64,000 bases of DNA. Origin: Crenobacter oryzisoli. GTDB lineage: Bacteria > Pseudomonadota > Gammaproteobacteria > Burkholderiales > Chromobacteriaceae. Location: positions 1-64,000 of the forward strand of contig NZ_JAUEDK010000012.1 of assembly GCF_030385785.1 (NCBI RefSeq), given 5' to 3'. The translations under genes and the position numbers were made by a program. This document shows positions 18,636 to 28,232 of this stretch, one piece after another. Position 1 is the first letter of the stretch; each line of letters opens with the position of its first letter. The notes below the pieces were generated by a model that saw nothing but the letters and a program-made list of their open reading frames with translations, ran no database searches and had not been told where the DNA came from.

Positions 18636-18890
18636 ATGCCCTGGTTTCTCTACGTGATCGAATGCGCCGGTGGTCGGCTCTATACCGGTATCAGCACCGA
18701 CGTGGCACGCCGCTATGCGCAGCACGCTGCCGGCAAGGGCGCTCGTTATACCAGGCTGAACTCGCCGGAGCGCTTGCTGCTGACGGTCGAGTATGTTGAT
18801 CGCTCGAGTGCGTTGAAGGCCGAATACGCATTCAAGCAGCTGCCCGCGACCGAGAAGCGGGCGTTTTGTGCGCGGTACGGTGTGGCCTGA
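18636..18890 (+). CDS. GIY-YIG nuclease superfamily protein (UPF0213/YhbQ-like)
   Basis: A single small domain of 84 residues. The GIY-YIG core appears as LYVIECAGGRLYTGIS, then the conserved Arg in DVARRYAQH, the KGARYTR stretch and a Glu in ALKAEYAFK. Family members have weak nuclease activity in vitro and no settled role. ATG 18636 starts right at MPWFLYVIEC. Its stop is directly adjacent to the stop of the convergent secreted protein gene. Confidence 0.88.
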   Translation: MPWFLYVIECAGGRLYTGISTDVARRYAQHAAGKGARYTRLNSPERLLLTVEYVDRSSALKAEYAFKQLPATEKRAFCARYGVA

Positions 18891-19253
18891 TTAGCTGGCC
18901 GCCGGCCAGGCGCCGATCTCGACGCTGTCGAGGCGCCGGCCGCGCTCCAGCACGAAGCCGACCTCGCCGCTGAGCCTGGCACCTGGCGCCAGCGTGCCTT
19001 GGGTCAGCTCGCGGTCCATCTGCCCCGGGGTCAGCCGACGGCCCAGGTCGTCACGGCCATACAGCTTGAGCTTGTCGAGCGAACGCGGTTGGCTGGCGGT
19101 GTTGATCAGCACGATATGGACGATCACCTTGCCCGGCTCCGGTTCCTCCAGTTTGTGGACCTTCAGCGGCACGACGTCCGGCCTGGCGGGCGGGGCGGCG
19201 TGGGCGATGCCGGCCGCCAGGCTCAGGCAGACGGCGAACAGCAGGGGCTTCAT
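18891..19253 (-). CDS. Small secreted protein of unknown function
   Basis: 120 residues with a clear Sec signal peptide (MKPLLFAVCLSLAAGIAHA, cleavage after AHA). The mature part reads as beta-strand-rich (VIVHIVLINTASQPRSL, GEVGFVLERG). No family is recognised. ATG 19253 is backed by AAAGGACG upstream; the longer frame to 19286 has no signal-peptide logic. It is divergent from the metallo-hydrolase gene across 148 bp that must hold both promoters. Confidence 0.7.
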   Translation of the reverse strand: MKPLLFAVCLSLAAGIAHAAPPARPDVVPLKVHKLEEPEPGKVIVHIVLINTASQPRSLDKLKLYGRDDLGRRLTPGQMDRELTQGTLAPGARLSGEVGFVLERGRRLDSVEIGAWPAAS

Positions 19254-19401
19254 GCGACGTCCTTTCGGATCTCGGGGGAATGGCAAGCCTTATCTTCGGC
19301 CAGGTCGGTGCATGGGGACAGGTCAGCCGTGTGGCGATTCGGTGACGGTTGGTGACAGCCGGACGGCATGCCAAAATGGGACTATTTGCCGGAGCCTTGT
19401 C

Positions 19402-20052
19402 ATGAGCCTGCATTACCATCTGATCCCGGTCACCCCGTTCGCGCAGAACTGCTCGGTGCTGTGGTGCGACGTTACCCATCGCGCCGCAGTGGTCGACGCC
19501 GGTGGCGATATCGCGCGCATCAAGGCGTGGGTCGACGCCCATGGGCTGAGCGTCGAGAAGCTGCTGCTGACGCACGGCCACATCGACCACGCCGGCGGCG
19601 CGGCCGCGCTGGCGGCCGATCTGGGGGTGCCGATCGAGGGGCCACAGTCGGCCGAAAGCTTCTGGCTCGATCAACTGCCGAGCCAGGGCCAGATGTTCGG
19701 CTTCCCCAGGAGCGAGCCGCTGACCCCGGACCGCTGGCTGGAGGAGGGCGACACGGTCAGCATCGGCGAGGAGACGCTCAGCGTGATCCACTGTCCGGGC
19801 CATACCCCCGGCCACGTGGTGTTCTATAGCGCTGCGGCGAAGCTGCTCGTTGCCGGCGACGTGCTGTTCCAGGGCTCGATCGGCCGCACCGACTTCCCGA
19901 TGGGCAACCATCAGCAGCTGCTCGACGCGATCCGACAGAAGCTGTTCCTGCTGCCCGACGACACCACGGTGATCCCCGGCCACGGCCCGCTTACCACCAT
20001 CGGTGCCGAGAAGCGCCACAACCCCTTCGTCGCCGACCCTCGCTACCGTTGA
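19402..20052 (+). CDS. Metallo-beta-lactamase fold hydrolase, glyoxalase II-like (YcbL type)
   Basis: 216 residues. The metal motif THGHIDHAGG (His58, His60, Asp62, His63) is followed by HCPGHTPGHV, AGDVLF and PGHGPLTTIG, giving a full binuclear site. The length and the absence of the glyoxalase II C-terminal helical domain fit the YcbL group, which can hydrolyse S-lactoylglutathione weakly. ATG 19402 is chosen on the family start MSLHYHLIPV. The stop overlaps the next gene's start (TGATG). Confidence 0.88.
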   Translation: MSLHYHLIPVTPFAQNCSVLWCDVTHRAAVVDAGGDIARIKAWVDAHGLSVEKLLLTHGHIDHAGGAAALAADLGVPIEGPQSAESFWLDQLPSQGQMFGFPRSEPLTPDRWLEEGDTVSIGEETLSVIHCPGHTPGHVVFYSAAAKLLVAGDVLFQGSIGRTDFPMGNHQQLLDAIRQKLFLLPDDTTVIPGHGPLTTIGAEKRHNPFVADPRYR

Positions 20053-20372
20053 TGGGCCCCGAGTTCGACCGCGCCGTGCTGGCGATCCTGGCCAGCGTGC
20101 CGCCGGGGCGCGTCACCACCTACGGCACGCTGGCGGAACTCGCCGGCTACCCGCGCCATGCCCGCCATGTCGGTCGCCTGCTCGGCCATCTGCCGGACTG
20201 GGCGGTGGTGCCGTGGCAGCGCGTGGTCGGCAGCGGAGGGCACATCGCCAGGCCGGGCACGCCGGGGGCAGACTACCAGCGCCTGCTGCTCGATGCCGAG
20301 GGCATCGAGGTGACGGGAAACGGTCGGGTCGACCTGCGCCGCTACGGTTGGCCGGACGACCGTTTCCGCTGA
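20052..20372 (+). CDS. Alkyltransferase-like protein (ATL, MGMT family without the cysteine)
   Basis: 106 residues of the O6-alkylguanine-DNA alkyltransferase DNA-binding fold (VPPGRVTTYGTLAELAG, ARHVGRLLG). In place of the acceptor PCHRV the protein has PWQRVV with Trp55, the hallmark of ATL proteins. ATLs bind O6-alkylguanine without removing it and flag it for nucleotide excision repair. The start codon overlaps the stop of the metallo-hydrolase gene, so the pair is translationally coupled. A terminator follows about 90 bp downstream. Confidence 0.92.
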   Translation: MGPEFDRAVLAILASVPPGRVTTYGTLAELAGYPRHARHVGRLLGHLPDWAVVPWQRVVGSGGHIARPGTPGADYQRLLLDAEGIEVTGNGRVDLRRYGWPDDRFR

Positions 20373-20462
20373 TCGCCCACGGTGGTCGGCGAATGCCGGC
20401 AACAATGTGGTCTGCTACGCAATGCTCTGTCTGGCAGGGGCGTTCGGCGAAGGTGCAGGCAG

Positions 20463-20488
20463 TGCCACCACCACCGGTGGCATTTTTT
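20463..20488 (+). terminator. Intrinsic terminator downstream of the ATL gene
   Basis: TGCCACC pairs with GGTGGCA and is followed by six T residues. It ends the metallo-hydrolase/ATL unit. Confidence 0.85.
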
Positions 20489-20503
20489 CTGGTGGGTCTC
20501 GGC

Positions 20504-20531
20504 AAAAAAAATGCCACCGCGTCGCGGTGGC
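20504..20531 (-). terminator. Intrinsic terminator of the candidate small RNA
   Basis: GCCACCGC-GAC-GCGGTGGC is followed by A and eight T residues on the minus strand. It faces the plus-strand terminator at 20463-20488 only 15 bp away. Confidence 0.9.
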
Positions 20532-20640
20532 GAGAAAGGATGAGACTGACAAGAAACCGCTTTGCCACGCTGATTCCTCCAGAACGGTGGAGCGTGACCA
20601 GCTTCAGCGTCTAGCTAAAGTTTCTATCGCCATTTTTCAG
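20504..20640 (-). ncRNA. Candidate small RNA with its own terminator
   Basis: In the 480-bp gap between the ATL and DUF1456 genes the minus strand shows a compact unit. A -10-like TATAAA lies at 20647-20652. A nested hairpin follows (outer arms 20567-20573 and 20604-20610, inner arms 20577-20581 and 20588-20592), then a linker and a perfect 8-bp GC stem (20513-20520 / 20524-20531) with eight T residues. A GGAGGA followed by GTG could instead mark a short peptide. Start and function are inferred. Confidence 0.4.
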
Positions 20641-20656
20641 AAAATGTTTATACAGA

Positions 20657-20675
20657 AGTCGAAATTTTTTCGACT
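20657..20675. promoter_or_regulatory. 19-bp perfect palindrome, operator-like
   Basis: AGTCGAAA, three T, TTTCGACT. It falls in the -35/spacer region of the possible minus-strand promoter whose -10 is at 20647-20652, where a repressor site would be effective. The rest of the gap (20676-20852) holds nothing recognisable. Confidence 0.35.
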
Positions 20676-20852
20676 GGATGATTAATGGCTTTGGGAGTCG
20701 CGACGTATTGGCGGTGACAGTCCGGTCAGCGGGGAAGGCAATGGGTGGGGCAGGAGGGCTCAATGCATGCCCGTGCGGCTTGGCGCGCCGGCCGCGCCAG
20801 AGACGCGGGCCGGTGGGGGCGAATGAAAGGCGAACAGCGGGCTAGGCGGTGA

Positions 20853-21305
20853 TCAGCCGCGCAGCCGCAGCGTCAGGCCCTTGAGGAAATTGCGCAGGAA
20901 CTGGTCGCCGCAGGGGCGGTAGTTCTTGTGGTCGGGCTTGCGGAACAGCGCGGTCAGCTCGGGCTTGGAGACGCGGAAGTTGGCCTGCTTCAGGATTTCG
21001 ATCACGTCGTCCTCGCGCAGCTCGAAGGCGACGCGCAGCTTCTTCAGCACCAGATTGTGCGACATCGGCTCGGGGGCCGGCTGGCGGTCGCTCGGGCCGC
21101 GGCGTTCGATGATCAGGCCGTCGAGGTAGGCGGACAGCACTGCGGCCGGGCATTCGGCGAAGCCTTCCTCGTCGTCCTTCTTGAGGTAGGTGGCGAGCTG
21201 GTCGCGGGCGAGGGTCTGGCCGGTCAGGCCGATCACCTCGAGCATCTTGGGCTCGCTGCTGTCGAGCAGGTAACGCAGGCTGCGCAGGATGTCGTTGTTG
21301 GTCAT
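20853..21305 (-). CDS. DUF1456 family protein (YehS-like)
   Basis: 150 residues made of two similar halves (NNDILRSLRYLLD near the start and SHNLVLKKLRVAFEL near residue 80), the pattern of the DUF1456/YehS family. The family function is unknown. The C-terminal NYRPCGDQFLRNFLKGLTL is strongly conserved in relatives as far as can be recalled. ATG 21305 is used; the longer frame to 21365 extends into sequence without family support. It is downstream of pgi on the same strand, after a hairpin. Confidence 0.85.
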   Translation of the reverse strand: MTNNDILRSLRYLLDSSEPKMLEVIGLTGQTLARDQLATYLKKDDEEGFAECPAAVLSAYLDGLIIERRGPSDRQPAPEPMSHNLVLKKLRVAFELREDDVIEILKQANFRVSKPELTALFRKPDHKNYRPCGDQFLRNFLKGLTLRLRG

Positions 21306-21410
21306 CGGCGTGGTCTCGAAAAAGCGGGAAAGGGGCGGATGATAGCGCGAATTACCATGCATCACCGATTCGGGATCGCTGGGGGCGGCTTCCCCCAGTT
21401 CACAAAGCGA

Positions 21411-21436
21411 CGGAGCCCGCCATGGGGCGGGCTCCG
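21411..21436 (-). terminator. Hairpin downstream of pgi
   Basis: CGGAGCCCGCC pairs with GGCGGGCTCCG over a 4-nt loop, 9 bp after the pgi stop. The T-tract is poor on the minus strand (TCGCTTTG). A second small stem, GGGGG/CCCCC, lies just beyond at 21381-21396. Confidence 0.6.
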
Positions 21437-21444
21437 GTGCTGGG

Positions 21445-23094
21445 CTAGGCTCTGCCGTTGGCTTGGCGGTACAGCTGGATCAGCCGCGAAGTCGAGCTGT
21501 CGTGCGGTGCGTCGACGAGCTTGCCGGTCAGCTCGGCGTGGATGGTCTTGGCGAGCTGCTTGCCCAGCTCCACCCCCCACTGGTCGAACGAGTTGATGTG
21601 CCAGATCACCCCCTGCACGAAGATCTTGTGCTCGTAGAGCGCGATCAGCGCGCCGAGGTTGCGTGGGTCGAGGCGGGTCATCAGCAGGGTGTTGGTCGGG
21701 CGGTTGCCGCCGAACACCTTGTGCGGCACCAGCCGCTCCAGCGCCTCGCCCGTGAGGCCTTGCTCGGCCAATTCGACGCGCACCTCGTCGGCGGTCTTGC
21801 CGCGCATGAACGCCTCGGCCTGGGCGAACACGTTGGCGAGCAGGATCTCGTGGTGGCCGGGCAGGCTGGAGCGGTTCTCCAGCGAGGCGATCAGGTCAAT
21901 CGGCGAGATGTGGGTGCCCTGGTGCAAGAGCTGGAAGAACGCATGCTGGCCGTTGATGCCGGTCTCGCCCCAGATGATCGGCGCGGTTTCGAAGTCGACC
22001 GGGCTGCCGTCCAGCATCACCTGCTTGCCGTTTGACTCCATGTCGAGCTGCTGGATGAACGCCGGCAGCCGGTGCAAGTACTGATCGTACGGCGCGATCA
22101 CGTGCGAGCCGCCGCCGTAAAAGTTGATGTACCAGACGCCGATCATCGCCAAGAGCACCGGCATGTTCGCCTCGAGCGGGGCGTTGCGGAAGTGCTGGTC
22201 CATGATGTGGGCGCCGTTCAAGAGCTCGGAGAAGTTCTCCTCGCCCAGATAGAGCATGATCGGCAGGCCGATCGCCGACCACAGGCTGTAGCGGCCGCCG
22301 ACCCAGTCCCAGAATTCGAACATGTTTGCCGGGTCGATGCCGAAATCGCCGACGGCCTTCTTGTTGGTCGATACCGCGACGAAGTGCTTGGCGACCGCCT
22401 TCTCGTCGCGGGCGCGGGAGAGGAACCACTCGCGCGCGGTGATCGCGTTGGTCAGCGTTTCCTGGGTGGTGAAGGTCTTCGACTCGACCACGAACAGCGT
22501 GGTCTCGGCGTGCACCTTCTTCAGCGTTTCCTTCAGCTGCGCGCCGTCGACGTTGGAGACGAAGTGCATATTGAGGCGCGGGTGGCCGTAGGGCTTGAGC
22601 GCGCTACAGACCATCAGGGGGCCCAGGTCGGAGCCGCCGATGCCGATGCTGACGATGTCGGTGATCGGCTGGTTGGTGTAGCCCAGCCACTCGCCCGAGC
22701 GCACCGCGTGGGCGAAGCGGCCCATGCGCTCCAGTACCGCGTTGACCTTGGGCATCACGTCCTCGCCGTCGACCTTGATCGGCGCGTTGGTGCGATTGCG
22801 CAGCGCCACGTGCAGCACCGCGCGCTGCTCGGTGGTGTTGAGCTTTTCACCCTTGAACATCGCCTTGATCTTGGCCGGCAGGCCGACCTGGTGCGCCAGT
22901 TCCATCAAGAGCGCCAGCGTGTCGTCGGCGAGGCGGTTTTTGGAGTAGTCGAGGAACAGCCCGTCGACCTCCAGCGAGTAGCGCTCGGCGCGCTCCGGGT
23001 CGTTGGCGAACAGGTCGCGCATGTGCACGTCCTTGGCGGCCTCGAAGTGGTCCCACAGCGCTTTCCAGGCGGGCAGGTCGGTGAGCTGGCTCAT
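21445..23094 (-). CDS. pgi: Glucose-6-phosphate isomerase
   Basis: 549 residues, the same length as E. coli Pgi. Signature regions are present: [13 protein letters not shown], the phosphosugar-binding [29 protein letters not shown] and GEVGINGQ-like [12 protein letters not shown]. It interconverts glucose-6-P and fructose-6-P, here feeding fructose-6-P back into the Entner-Doudoroff route. ATG 23094 has the Shine-Dalgarno GAGGAGA and overlaps the hexR stop (ATGA). The longer open frame upstream is the hexR shadow. Last gene of zwf-pgl-hexR-pgi. Confidence 0.97.
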   Translation of the reverse strand: MSQLTDLPAWKALWDHFEAAKDVHMRDLFANDPERAERYSLEVDGLFLDYSKNRLADDTLALLMELAHQVGLPAKIKAMFKGEKLNTTEQRAVLHVALRNRTNAPIKVDGEDVMPKVNAVLERMGRFAHAVRSGEWLGYTNQPITDIVSIGIGGSDLGPLMVCSALKPYGHPRLNMHFVSNVDGAQLKETLKKVHAETTLFVVESKTFTTQETLTNAITAREWFLSRARDEKAVAKHFVAVSTNKKAVGDFGIDPANMFEFWDWVGGRYSLWSAIGLPIMLYLGEENFSELLNGAHIMDQHFRNAPLEANMPVLLAMIGVWYINFYGGGSHVIAPYDQYLHRLPAFIQQLDMESNGKQVMLDGSPVDFETAPIIWGETGINGQHAFFQLLHQGTHISPIDLIASLENRSSLPGHHEILLANVFAQAEAFMRGKTADEVRVELAEQGLTGEALERLVPHKVFGGNRPTNTLLMTRLDPRNLGALIALYEHKIFVQGVIWHINSFDQWGVELGKQLAKTIHAELTGKLVDAPHDSSTSRLIQLYRQANGRA

Positions 23095-23996
23095 GATTCT
23101 CCTCGATCGTTCAGGGGCGGCTGGCGAAGCCGCTTGCGGGTCAGGCTGCGTTTGACTCTTTCCAGCTGCGGGATCAGCGCCGGGCCGCGCTTGAGCGCGA
23201 CGCCGACCGCCAGCACGTCGATCAACACCAGGTGCACCAAGCGCGACAGCATCGGGCTGTAGGTGTCGGCGTCCTCGGGTACGTCGGCGGCCAGCACCAG
23301 GTCGGCGCGTTCGGCCAACGGCGAGTGCGGCTTGGTGATCGCGATCACGGTGGCGCCGTTGGCGTGCGCCAGCGACACCGCCTCGATCAGGTCGACGGTG
23401 CGGCCGGTGTTGGAGATCGCTACCACCACGTCTCCCTCGCCGAGCAGGGTGGCGGCCATCGCCTGCACGTGAGGGTCGTTGTATGACACGGTGGGCAGGC
23501 CGAAGCGGAAGAATTTGTGCTGGGCATCGGCGGCGGTGATGCCAGAGTTGCCGAGGCCGTAGAACTCGACGCGGCGCGCGCCGTTGAGCACCTCGACCGC
23601 GGCCTCCACCGAGGCCGGGTCGACCTGGTTGCGGCAGCCGATCAGCGCGGCGACGGTGTTGTCGAACACCTTGGCGGCGATGTCGGTCATCGCGTCGTCG
23701 GGGCGCACCGTGGCGTGCACGTACGGCACGCCGGGCATCAGGCTGGCGGCGAGCTTGAGCTTGAATTCGGACAGGCCGGACACGCCGAGCGAGCGGCAGA
23801 AGCGGATGACGGTCGGCTGGCTGACGCCGGCGCGGCGGGCGATCTCGCCGACCGCCTCTTGCATTACCGTGTACGGCTGCGCCAGCACCAGCTCGGCGAC
23901 CTTGTGCTCGGCGGCGGACAGGTTGGCCAGCTCTAGGCGTACCCGCTCGAGCAGGTTGCCGGTTTCGAGCAGCGGGGTATCGGGATGGCTGCTCAT
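23091..23996 (-). CDS. hexR: RpiR family regulator HexR
   Basis: 301 residues: an N-terminal RpiR HTH ([23 protein letters not shown]) and a C-terminal SIS sugar-phosphate isomerase domain ([37 protein letters not shown]). HexR represses zwf and edd-type operons and is released by the intermediate KDPG. Its gene overlaps pgl and pgi by ATGA at both ends, and two matching operators lie in the zwf/edd gap, so autoregulation through the zwf promoter is likely. Confidence 0.94.
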   Translation of the reverse strand: MSSHPDTPLLETGNLLERVRLELANLSAAEHKVAELVLAQPYTVMQEAVGEIARRAGVSQPTVIRFCRSLGVSGLSEFKLKLAASLMPGVPYVHATVRPDDAMTDIAAKVFDNTVAALIGCRNQVDPASVEAAVEVLNGARRVEFYGLGNSGITAADAQHKFFRFGLPTVSYNDPHVQAMAATLLGEGDVVVAISNTGRTVDLIEAVSLAHANGATVIAITKPHSPLAERADLVLAADVPEDADTYSPMLSRLVHLVLIDVLAVGVALKRGPALIPQLERVKRSLTRKRLRQPPLNDRGES

Positions 23997-24664
23997 GGCG
24001 ACCAGTACACGGTGAGCGGCAGCGCGAAGAACGCGCCGACCGGATAGCGCTGCGCATCCGATTCGGCGATCGTGGCGACCGCGCGCTTGGCCTGGCCGGC
24101 GATCGCGAGGAGGCGCGCCTCGGCGCGTGCGAGTTCCGCCAAGGTCAGTGTCAGCCGGCGATGCGGCGCGTTCGGCGGCGTGATCGCGATGATGCGGTGC
24201 CGGCTGTCCGGGGCCAGTCCCTCGGCCAGGCCTGCCGCATCGGGGAACAGCGACGCGGTGTGGCCGTCCTCGCCCATGCCGAGCACCGCGACGGTGAGCT
24301 TGGGCAGGGCATGCTCGAGGCGTTCGAGGTCGGATTCCGGGTCGGCCGGGTCGGTGACGAGCGGCACGAAGCGCGCCGCGGCGGCACGGCCGACCAGCAG
24401 GTGCTCGCGCACCAGCCTTGCATTGCTGTCAGGATGGCCGGCAGGGACGATGCGTTCGTCGACCAGGGTGACGGTGACGCGCGACCAGTCGAGGTCGGTC
24501 TGCGCCAGTGCCTCAAACAGGGCGATCGGCGATTTGCCGCCGGAGACCGCCAGGGCGGCCGTGCCGTCGCGCTCGATCGCCGTCTGCAGCCAGCCGGCGA
24601 TCGCGTCGGCCAGGGCGGTGGCCTGCGCGGCCGCGGTATCGAAGGTATGCCAAATAGGGCTCAT
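23993..24664 (-). CDS. pgl: 6-phosphogluconolactonase
   Basis: 223 residues of the NagB/DevB-type lactonase family. Seen: [36 protein letters not shown] and [15 protein letters not shown], which form the phosphate and catalytic pocket. It hydrolyses 6-phosphogluconolactone to 6-phosphogluconate between Zwf and Edd. It follows zwf by 33 bp and overlaps hexR by 4 bp. Confidence 0.95.
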   Translation of the reverse strand: MSPIWHTFDTAAAQATALADAIAGWLQTAIERDGTAALAVSGGKSPIALFEALAQTDLDWSRVTVTLVDERIVPAGHPDSNARLVREHLLVGRAAAARFVPLVTDPADPESDLERLEHALPKLTVAVLGMGEDGHTASLFPDAAGLAEGLAPDSRHRIIAITPPNAPHRRLTLTLAELARAEARLLAIAGQAKRAVATIAESDAQRYPVGAFFALPLTVYWSP

Positions 24665-24697
24665 GCGAAATCCCGCTGTGATGATGGCCGAACCGTA

Positions 24698-26155
24698 TCA
24701 GCTTTCCTCGTGCCAGGCGACGCCGTTGCGCGACAATAGCGCGCTCGACGCGGCCGGTCCCCAGCTGCCGGCGGTGTATTGCTTGGGCGGCGTAGTGGCC
24801 GTCTCCCAGGTGTCGAGGATGGGTTCGACCCAACGCCAGGCCTCGACCAGTTCGTCGCGACGCATGAACAGTGCGAGGCTGCCACGGATCACGTCGAGCA
24901 GCAGCCGCTCGTATGCGTCGGCGCGGCGCGAGCGCGACATCTCGTGGAAATCGAGGTTCAGATAGGTAGGCTGCAGCACCAGCGAGTCGCCCGGCGCCTT
25001 GGCCATGAAGTGCAGGCGGATGCTCTCCTCGGGCTGCAGGCGGATCACCAGCTGGTTGGCCGGAAGGCCCGACGGGCCCGGCACCAGCTTGTGCGGCACG
25101 TCGCGGAAGTTGATCACGATCTCGGCGACGCGCTCCTGCAGCCGCTTGCCGGTGCGCAGGAAGAATGGCACGCCGGCCCAGCGCCAGTTGTCGATCTCGG
25201 CCTTGATCGCGACGAAGGTCTCGGTGCGGCTGCCGGCCGGGATGTGGTCTTCCTCAAGATAGCCCTTCACCGGGCGGCCGCCGACCGCGCCGGACTTGTA
25301 CTGGCCGCGCACCGTCTTGTTGAGCACGTCGTCCGGGGTGAACGGGCGCAGCGACTTGACCACCTTCAGCTTCTCGTCGCGGATCGCGTCGGCGTCGAGG
25401 CTGGCCGGCGGCTCCATCGCGACGAAACAGAGCAGTTGCAGCAAATGGTTCTGCACCATGTCGCGCAGCGCGCCGGTGCCGTCGTAGAAGTCGCCACGGC
25501 TTTCCACGCCGAGGTCCTCGGCGATGGTGATCTGTACGTCGCGCACCCACTCGCGCCGCCACAGCGGCTCGAACAGCGAGTTGCCGAAACGGATCGCCAA
25601 CAGGTTCTGCACCGATTCCTTGCCCAGGTAGTGGTCGATCCGGTACAGCTGGTCTTCGGCGAAATGCTTCGCGACCGCGTCGTTGATCGCGTTGGACGAG
25701 GCCAGGTCGTGGCCGAGCGGCTTCTCCAGCACCACGCGCACATGCTTGTCGTTCAGGCCGACGGCGGCGAGGTTCTCGCAGATGCCGGCGAACAGGTCGG
25801 GTGCGGTGGCGAGATAGCAGACCACCACCCGCTGCGGGTGACCGGCCAGCTTCTCGGCGAGTCCTGGGTAGCCGGCGGCATCGGACGCGTCGAGACGGTA
25901 ATAGTCGATGCGCTCGCAGAAATGCTGCCATTGGCCGACGTCGAAGTATTCCTTGATGTGAACCCGGGCGTGTTCCTCGACGAATGCGAGGTATTGCTCA
26001 CGCGACCAGTCTTTCCGACCGAGCGCCAGCACACGGCCGTTGTTGTTCAACGAGCCTGCGGCGTGCGCCTGATACAGCGCCGGCAGCAGTTTGCGCATGA
26101 CCAGATCACCGGTGCCGCCGAACAGCACCATGTCGAAAGCGGGGGTAGGGTTCAC
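24698..26155 (-). CDS. zwf: Glucose-6-phosphate 1-dehydrogenase
   Basis: 485 residues. The NADP-binding motif FGGTGDLVMRKLLPALY is at the N-terminus and the substrate-binding/catalytic RIDHYLGKES near residue 180. GTG 26155 is chosen as start because GGAG lies 8 nt upstream; ATG at 26131 would cut close to the nucleotide-binding strand and the longer frame has no family support. First gene of the minus-strand operon, divergent from edd, with a HexR-type operator 29 bp upstream of its start. Confidence 0.95.
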   Translation of the reverse strand: MNPTPAFDMVLFGGTGDLVMRKLLPALYQAHAAGSLNNNGRVLALGRKDWSREQYLAFVEEHARVHIKEYFDVGQWQHFCERIDYYRLDASDAAGYPGLAEKLAGHPQRVVVCYLATAPDLFAGICENLAAVGLNDKHVRVVLEKPLGHDLASSNAINDAVAKHFAEDQLYRIDHYLGKESVQNLLAIRFGNSLFEPLWRREWVRDVQITIAEDLGVESRGDFYDGTGALRDMVQNHLLQLLCFVAMEPPASLDADAIRDEKLKVVKSLRPFTPDDVLNKTVRGQYKSGAVGGRPVKGYLEEDHIPAGSRTETFVAIKAEIDNWRWAGVPFFLRTGKRLQERVAEIVINFRDVPHKLVPGPSGLPANQLVIRLQPEESIRLHFMAKAPGDSLVLQPTYLNLDFHEMSRSRRADAYERLLLDVIRGSLALFMRRDELVEAWRWVEPILDTWETATTPPKQYTAGSWGPAASSALLSRNGVAWHEES

Positions 26156-26183
26156 GCCGGGTCTCCGTGCTAGGTAGTGGTGA

Positions 26184-26198
26184 TGTAGTAATACTACC
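26184..26198. promoter_or_regulatory. HexR operator, zwf side
   Basis: TGTAGTAATACTACC is a near-perfect 15-bp palindrome matching the known HexR consensus (TGTARTWWWWTTACA type). Its position just upstream of zwf would let HexR block the zwf promoter or its leader. Confidence 0.8.
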
Positions 26199-26332
26199 AA
26201 AGACTAGGGGCTTGTCCAGCCAGTTTAGTGAGTGGTGTGCAATATTGGCGTTATTCCTTATAGGGAAGGGAGTTGTTTGGTATTTTTGCGACGTCGGAAC
26301 AATGGGGTAGCCATTCCGGCTTGCATTTTATT

Positions 26333-26347
26333 TGTAGTAAAACTACC
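26333..26347. promoter_or_regulatory. HexR operator, edd side
   Basis: TGTAGTAAAACTACC, the same palindrome with one central difference, ends 36 bp before the edd start codon. Having one site per divergent promoter is the classical HexR layout. Confidence 0.8.
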
Positions 26348-26383
26348 ATCCGATTATCGTTTTTCAAGCACTGGACCGTTGCC

Positions 26384-28228
26384 ATGCCACTGCATCCTGT
26401 CGTCGCCGAGGTTACCCGTCGCATCACCGAGCGCAGCCGGCCCACGCGTGCTGCCTATCTTGCGCACGTGGACGCCGCCCTGAAGCGCGGCAAGGTGGAG
26501 CGCAGCCAGCTGTCCTGTACCAACCTGGCGCACGCGTTTGCGGCAATGCCGGACGATGCCAAGTTCCGGCTGAAGGCGGTGGAAAAGCCGAACCTCGCCA
26601 TCGTGTCCGCGTACAACGATATGTTGTCGGCGCACCAGCCGCTCGAGGCCTTCCCGGCCTGGATCAAGCAGGAGGCGCTGAAAGCGGGCGCGACCGCCCA
26701 GTTCGCCGGCGGCGTGCCGGCGATGTGCGACGGCGTGACCCAAGGCCAGGCCGGCATGGAATTGAGCCTGTTCTCGCGCGACGTGATCGCGATGAGCACC
26801 GCGGTGGCGCTGTCGCACCAGATGTTCGACGCCGCGCTGTATCTGGGCGTGTGCGACAAGATCGTGCCGGGCCTGATGATCGGCGCGCTGACCTTCGGCC
26901 ATCTGCCGGCGCTCTTCGTGCCGGCCGGCCCGATGACCACCGGCATGTCCAACGACGAGAAGGCGCATATCCGCCAGCTCTACGCCGAGGGCAAGGTCGG
27001 CCGCGCCGAACTGCTCGAATCGGAGTCGCAGAGCTACCACGGCGCTGGCACTTGCACCTTTTACGGTACGGCCAATTCCAACCAGATGCTGATGGAGATC
27101 ATGGGCCTGCACCTGCCGGGCACCGCCTTCGTCAACCCGAACACCCCGCTGCGCGAGGCGCTGACCCGTGCCGCCGCGCGCCGCGCCGTACAGATTTCCA
27201 ACCAGGGTGAGACCCCGACCCCAATCGGCCACGTGATCGACGAGAAGGCCGTGGTCAACGGCATCGTCGGCCTGCTGGCCACCGGTGGCTCGACCAACCA
27301 CACCCTGCACCTGGTCGCGATTGCCCGCGCGGCCGGCCTCGACATCTCATGGGACGATTTTGACGAGCTGTCGAGCGTCGTGCCGTTGCTGGCACGCGTC
27401 TATCCCAACGGTGGCGCCGACGTGAACCATTTTCACGCCGCCGGCGGCATCGGTTTCGTGATCCGCGAGCTGCTGGCCGCGGGTCTGCTGCACGACGACG
27501 TCTCCACCGTCGCGGGCAAGGGACTGACGCATTACACGAACGAGCCGTGGCTCGACAACGGCGAACTCGCCTGGCGCCCGGCGCCGACCGAGTCCGGCGA
27601 CCTGGACGTGCTGCGTCCGGCCAGCCAGCCGTTCTCGGCCGATGGCGGCCTGAAGCTGGTCACCGGCCCGCTGGGTCGCGCGGTGATCAAGGTGTCGGCG
27701 GTGAAGCCAGAACACCGCCTGGTCGAAGCGCCAGCGCTGGTGTTCGACAGCCAGGATGAGCTGCTCGACGCCTTCAAGCGCGGCGAGCTGGAACGCGACT
27801 TCATCGCGGTGATCCGCTTCCAGGGCCCGCGCGCCAACGGCATGCCGGAACTGCACAAGCTGACCCCGACGCTGGCGGTGCTGATGGGCCGCGGCTTCAA
27901 GGTGGCGCTGGTCACCGACGGCCGCATGTCCGGTGCGTCAGGCAAGGTGCCGGCGGCGATCCACGTCAGCCCCGAGGCGCTGGACGGCGGCGCGATCGGT
28001 AAGGTGTGCGACGGCGACCTGCTGCGCCTGGATGCCGATGCTGGCAAGCTGGAAGTGCTGGTCGATGCCGCCGAATGGGCCGCCCGGCCGCTGGCTTCGG
28101 CCGACCTGTCCGGCAATGATTTCGGCGTGGGCCGCGAACTGTTCGCCGGCTTCCGCCACACCGCCGACCGGGCTGAGGCCGGCGCGATGAGTTTCCGCCA
28201 CCCGCTGTGGCACACGAACAAGGATTGA
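26384..28228 (+). CDS. edd: Phosphogluconate dehydratase
   Basis: 614 residues of the IlvD/Edd family, which dehydrates 6-phosphogluconate to KDPG using an Fe-S cluster. Family stretches seen: [63 protein letters not shown] and [14 protein letters not shown]. The conserved cysteines in MCDGV and GTCTF fit the cluster ligands. ATG 26384 (MPLHPVV) begins the family pattern; the Shine-Dalgarno is weak. eda follows after 4 bp. Confidence 0.96.
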   Translation: MPLHPVVAEVTRRITERSRPTRAAYLAHVDAALKRGKVERSQLSCTNLAHAFAAMPDDAKFRLKAVEKPNLAIVSAYNDMLSAHQPLEAFPAWIKQEALKAGATAQFAGGVPAMCDGVTQGQAGMELSLFSRDVIAMSTAVALSHQMFDAALYLGVCDKIVPGLMIGALTFGHLPALFVPAGPMTTGMSNDEKAHIRQLYAEGKVGRAELLESESQSYHGAGTCTFYGTANSNQMLMEIMGLHLPGTAFVNPNTPLREALTRAAARRAVQISNQGETPTPIGHVIDEKAVVNGIVGLLATGGSTNHTLHLVAIARAAGLDISWDDFDELSSVVPLLARVYPNGGADVNHFHAAGGIGFVIRELLAAGLLHDDVSTVAGKGLTHYTNEPWLDNGELAWRPAPTESGDLDVLRPASQPFSADGGLKLVTGPLGRAVIKVSAVKPEHRLVEAPALVFDSQDELLDAFKRGELERDFIAVIRFQGPRANGMPELHKLTPTLAVLMGRGFKVALVTDGRMSGASGKVPAAIHVSPEALDGGAIGKVCDGDLLRLDADAGKLEVLVDAAEWAARPLASADLSGNDFGVGRELFAGFRHTADRAEAGAMSFRHPLWHTNKD

Positions 28229-28232
28229 TGAG

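Noticed and set aside
20530-20568. Leader peptide starting GTG after GGAGGA in the candidate small RNA
   Set aside because: The frame runs straight through the terminator stem into unrelated sequence and there is no downstream gene to regulate on that strand.
20407-20685. 92-codon plus-strand open frame after the ATL gene
   Set aside because: It reads through a terminator and the candidate small RNA, has no ribosome site and no protein-like pattern.
26354-27310. Long open frames antisense to edd, zwf, resB, gatA, gatB and other high-GC genes
   Set aside because: They are frame shadows caused by GC-rich third positions; they lack ribosome sites and family motifs.
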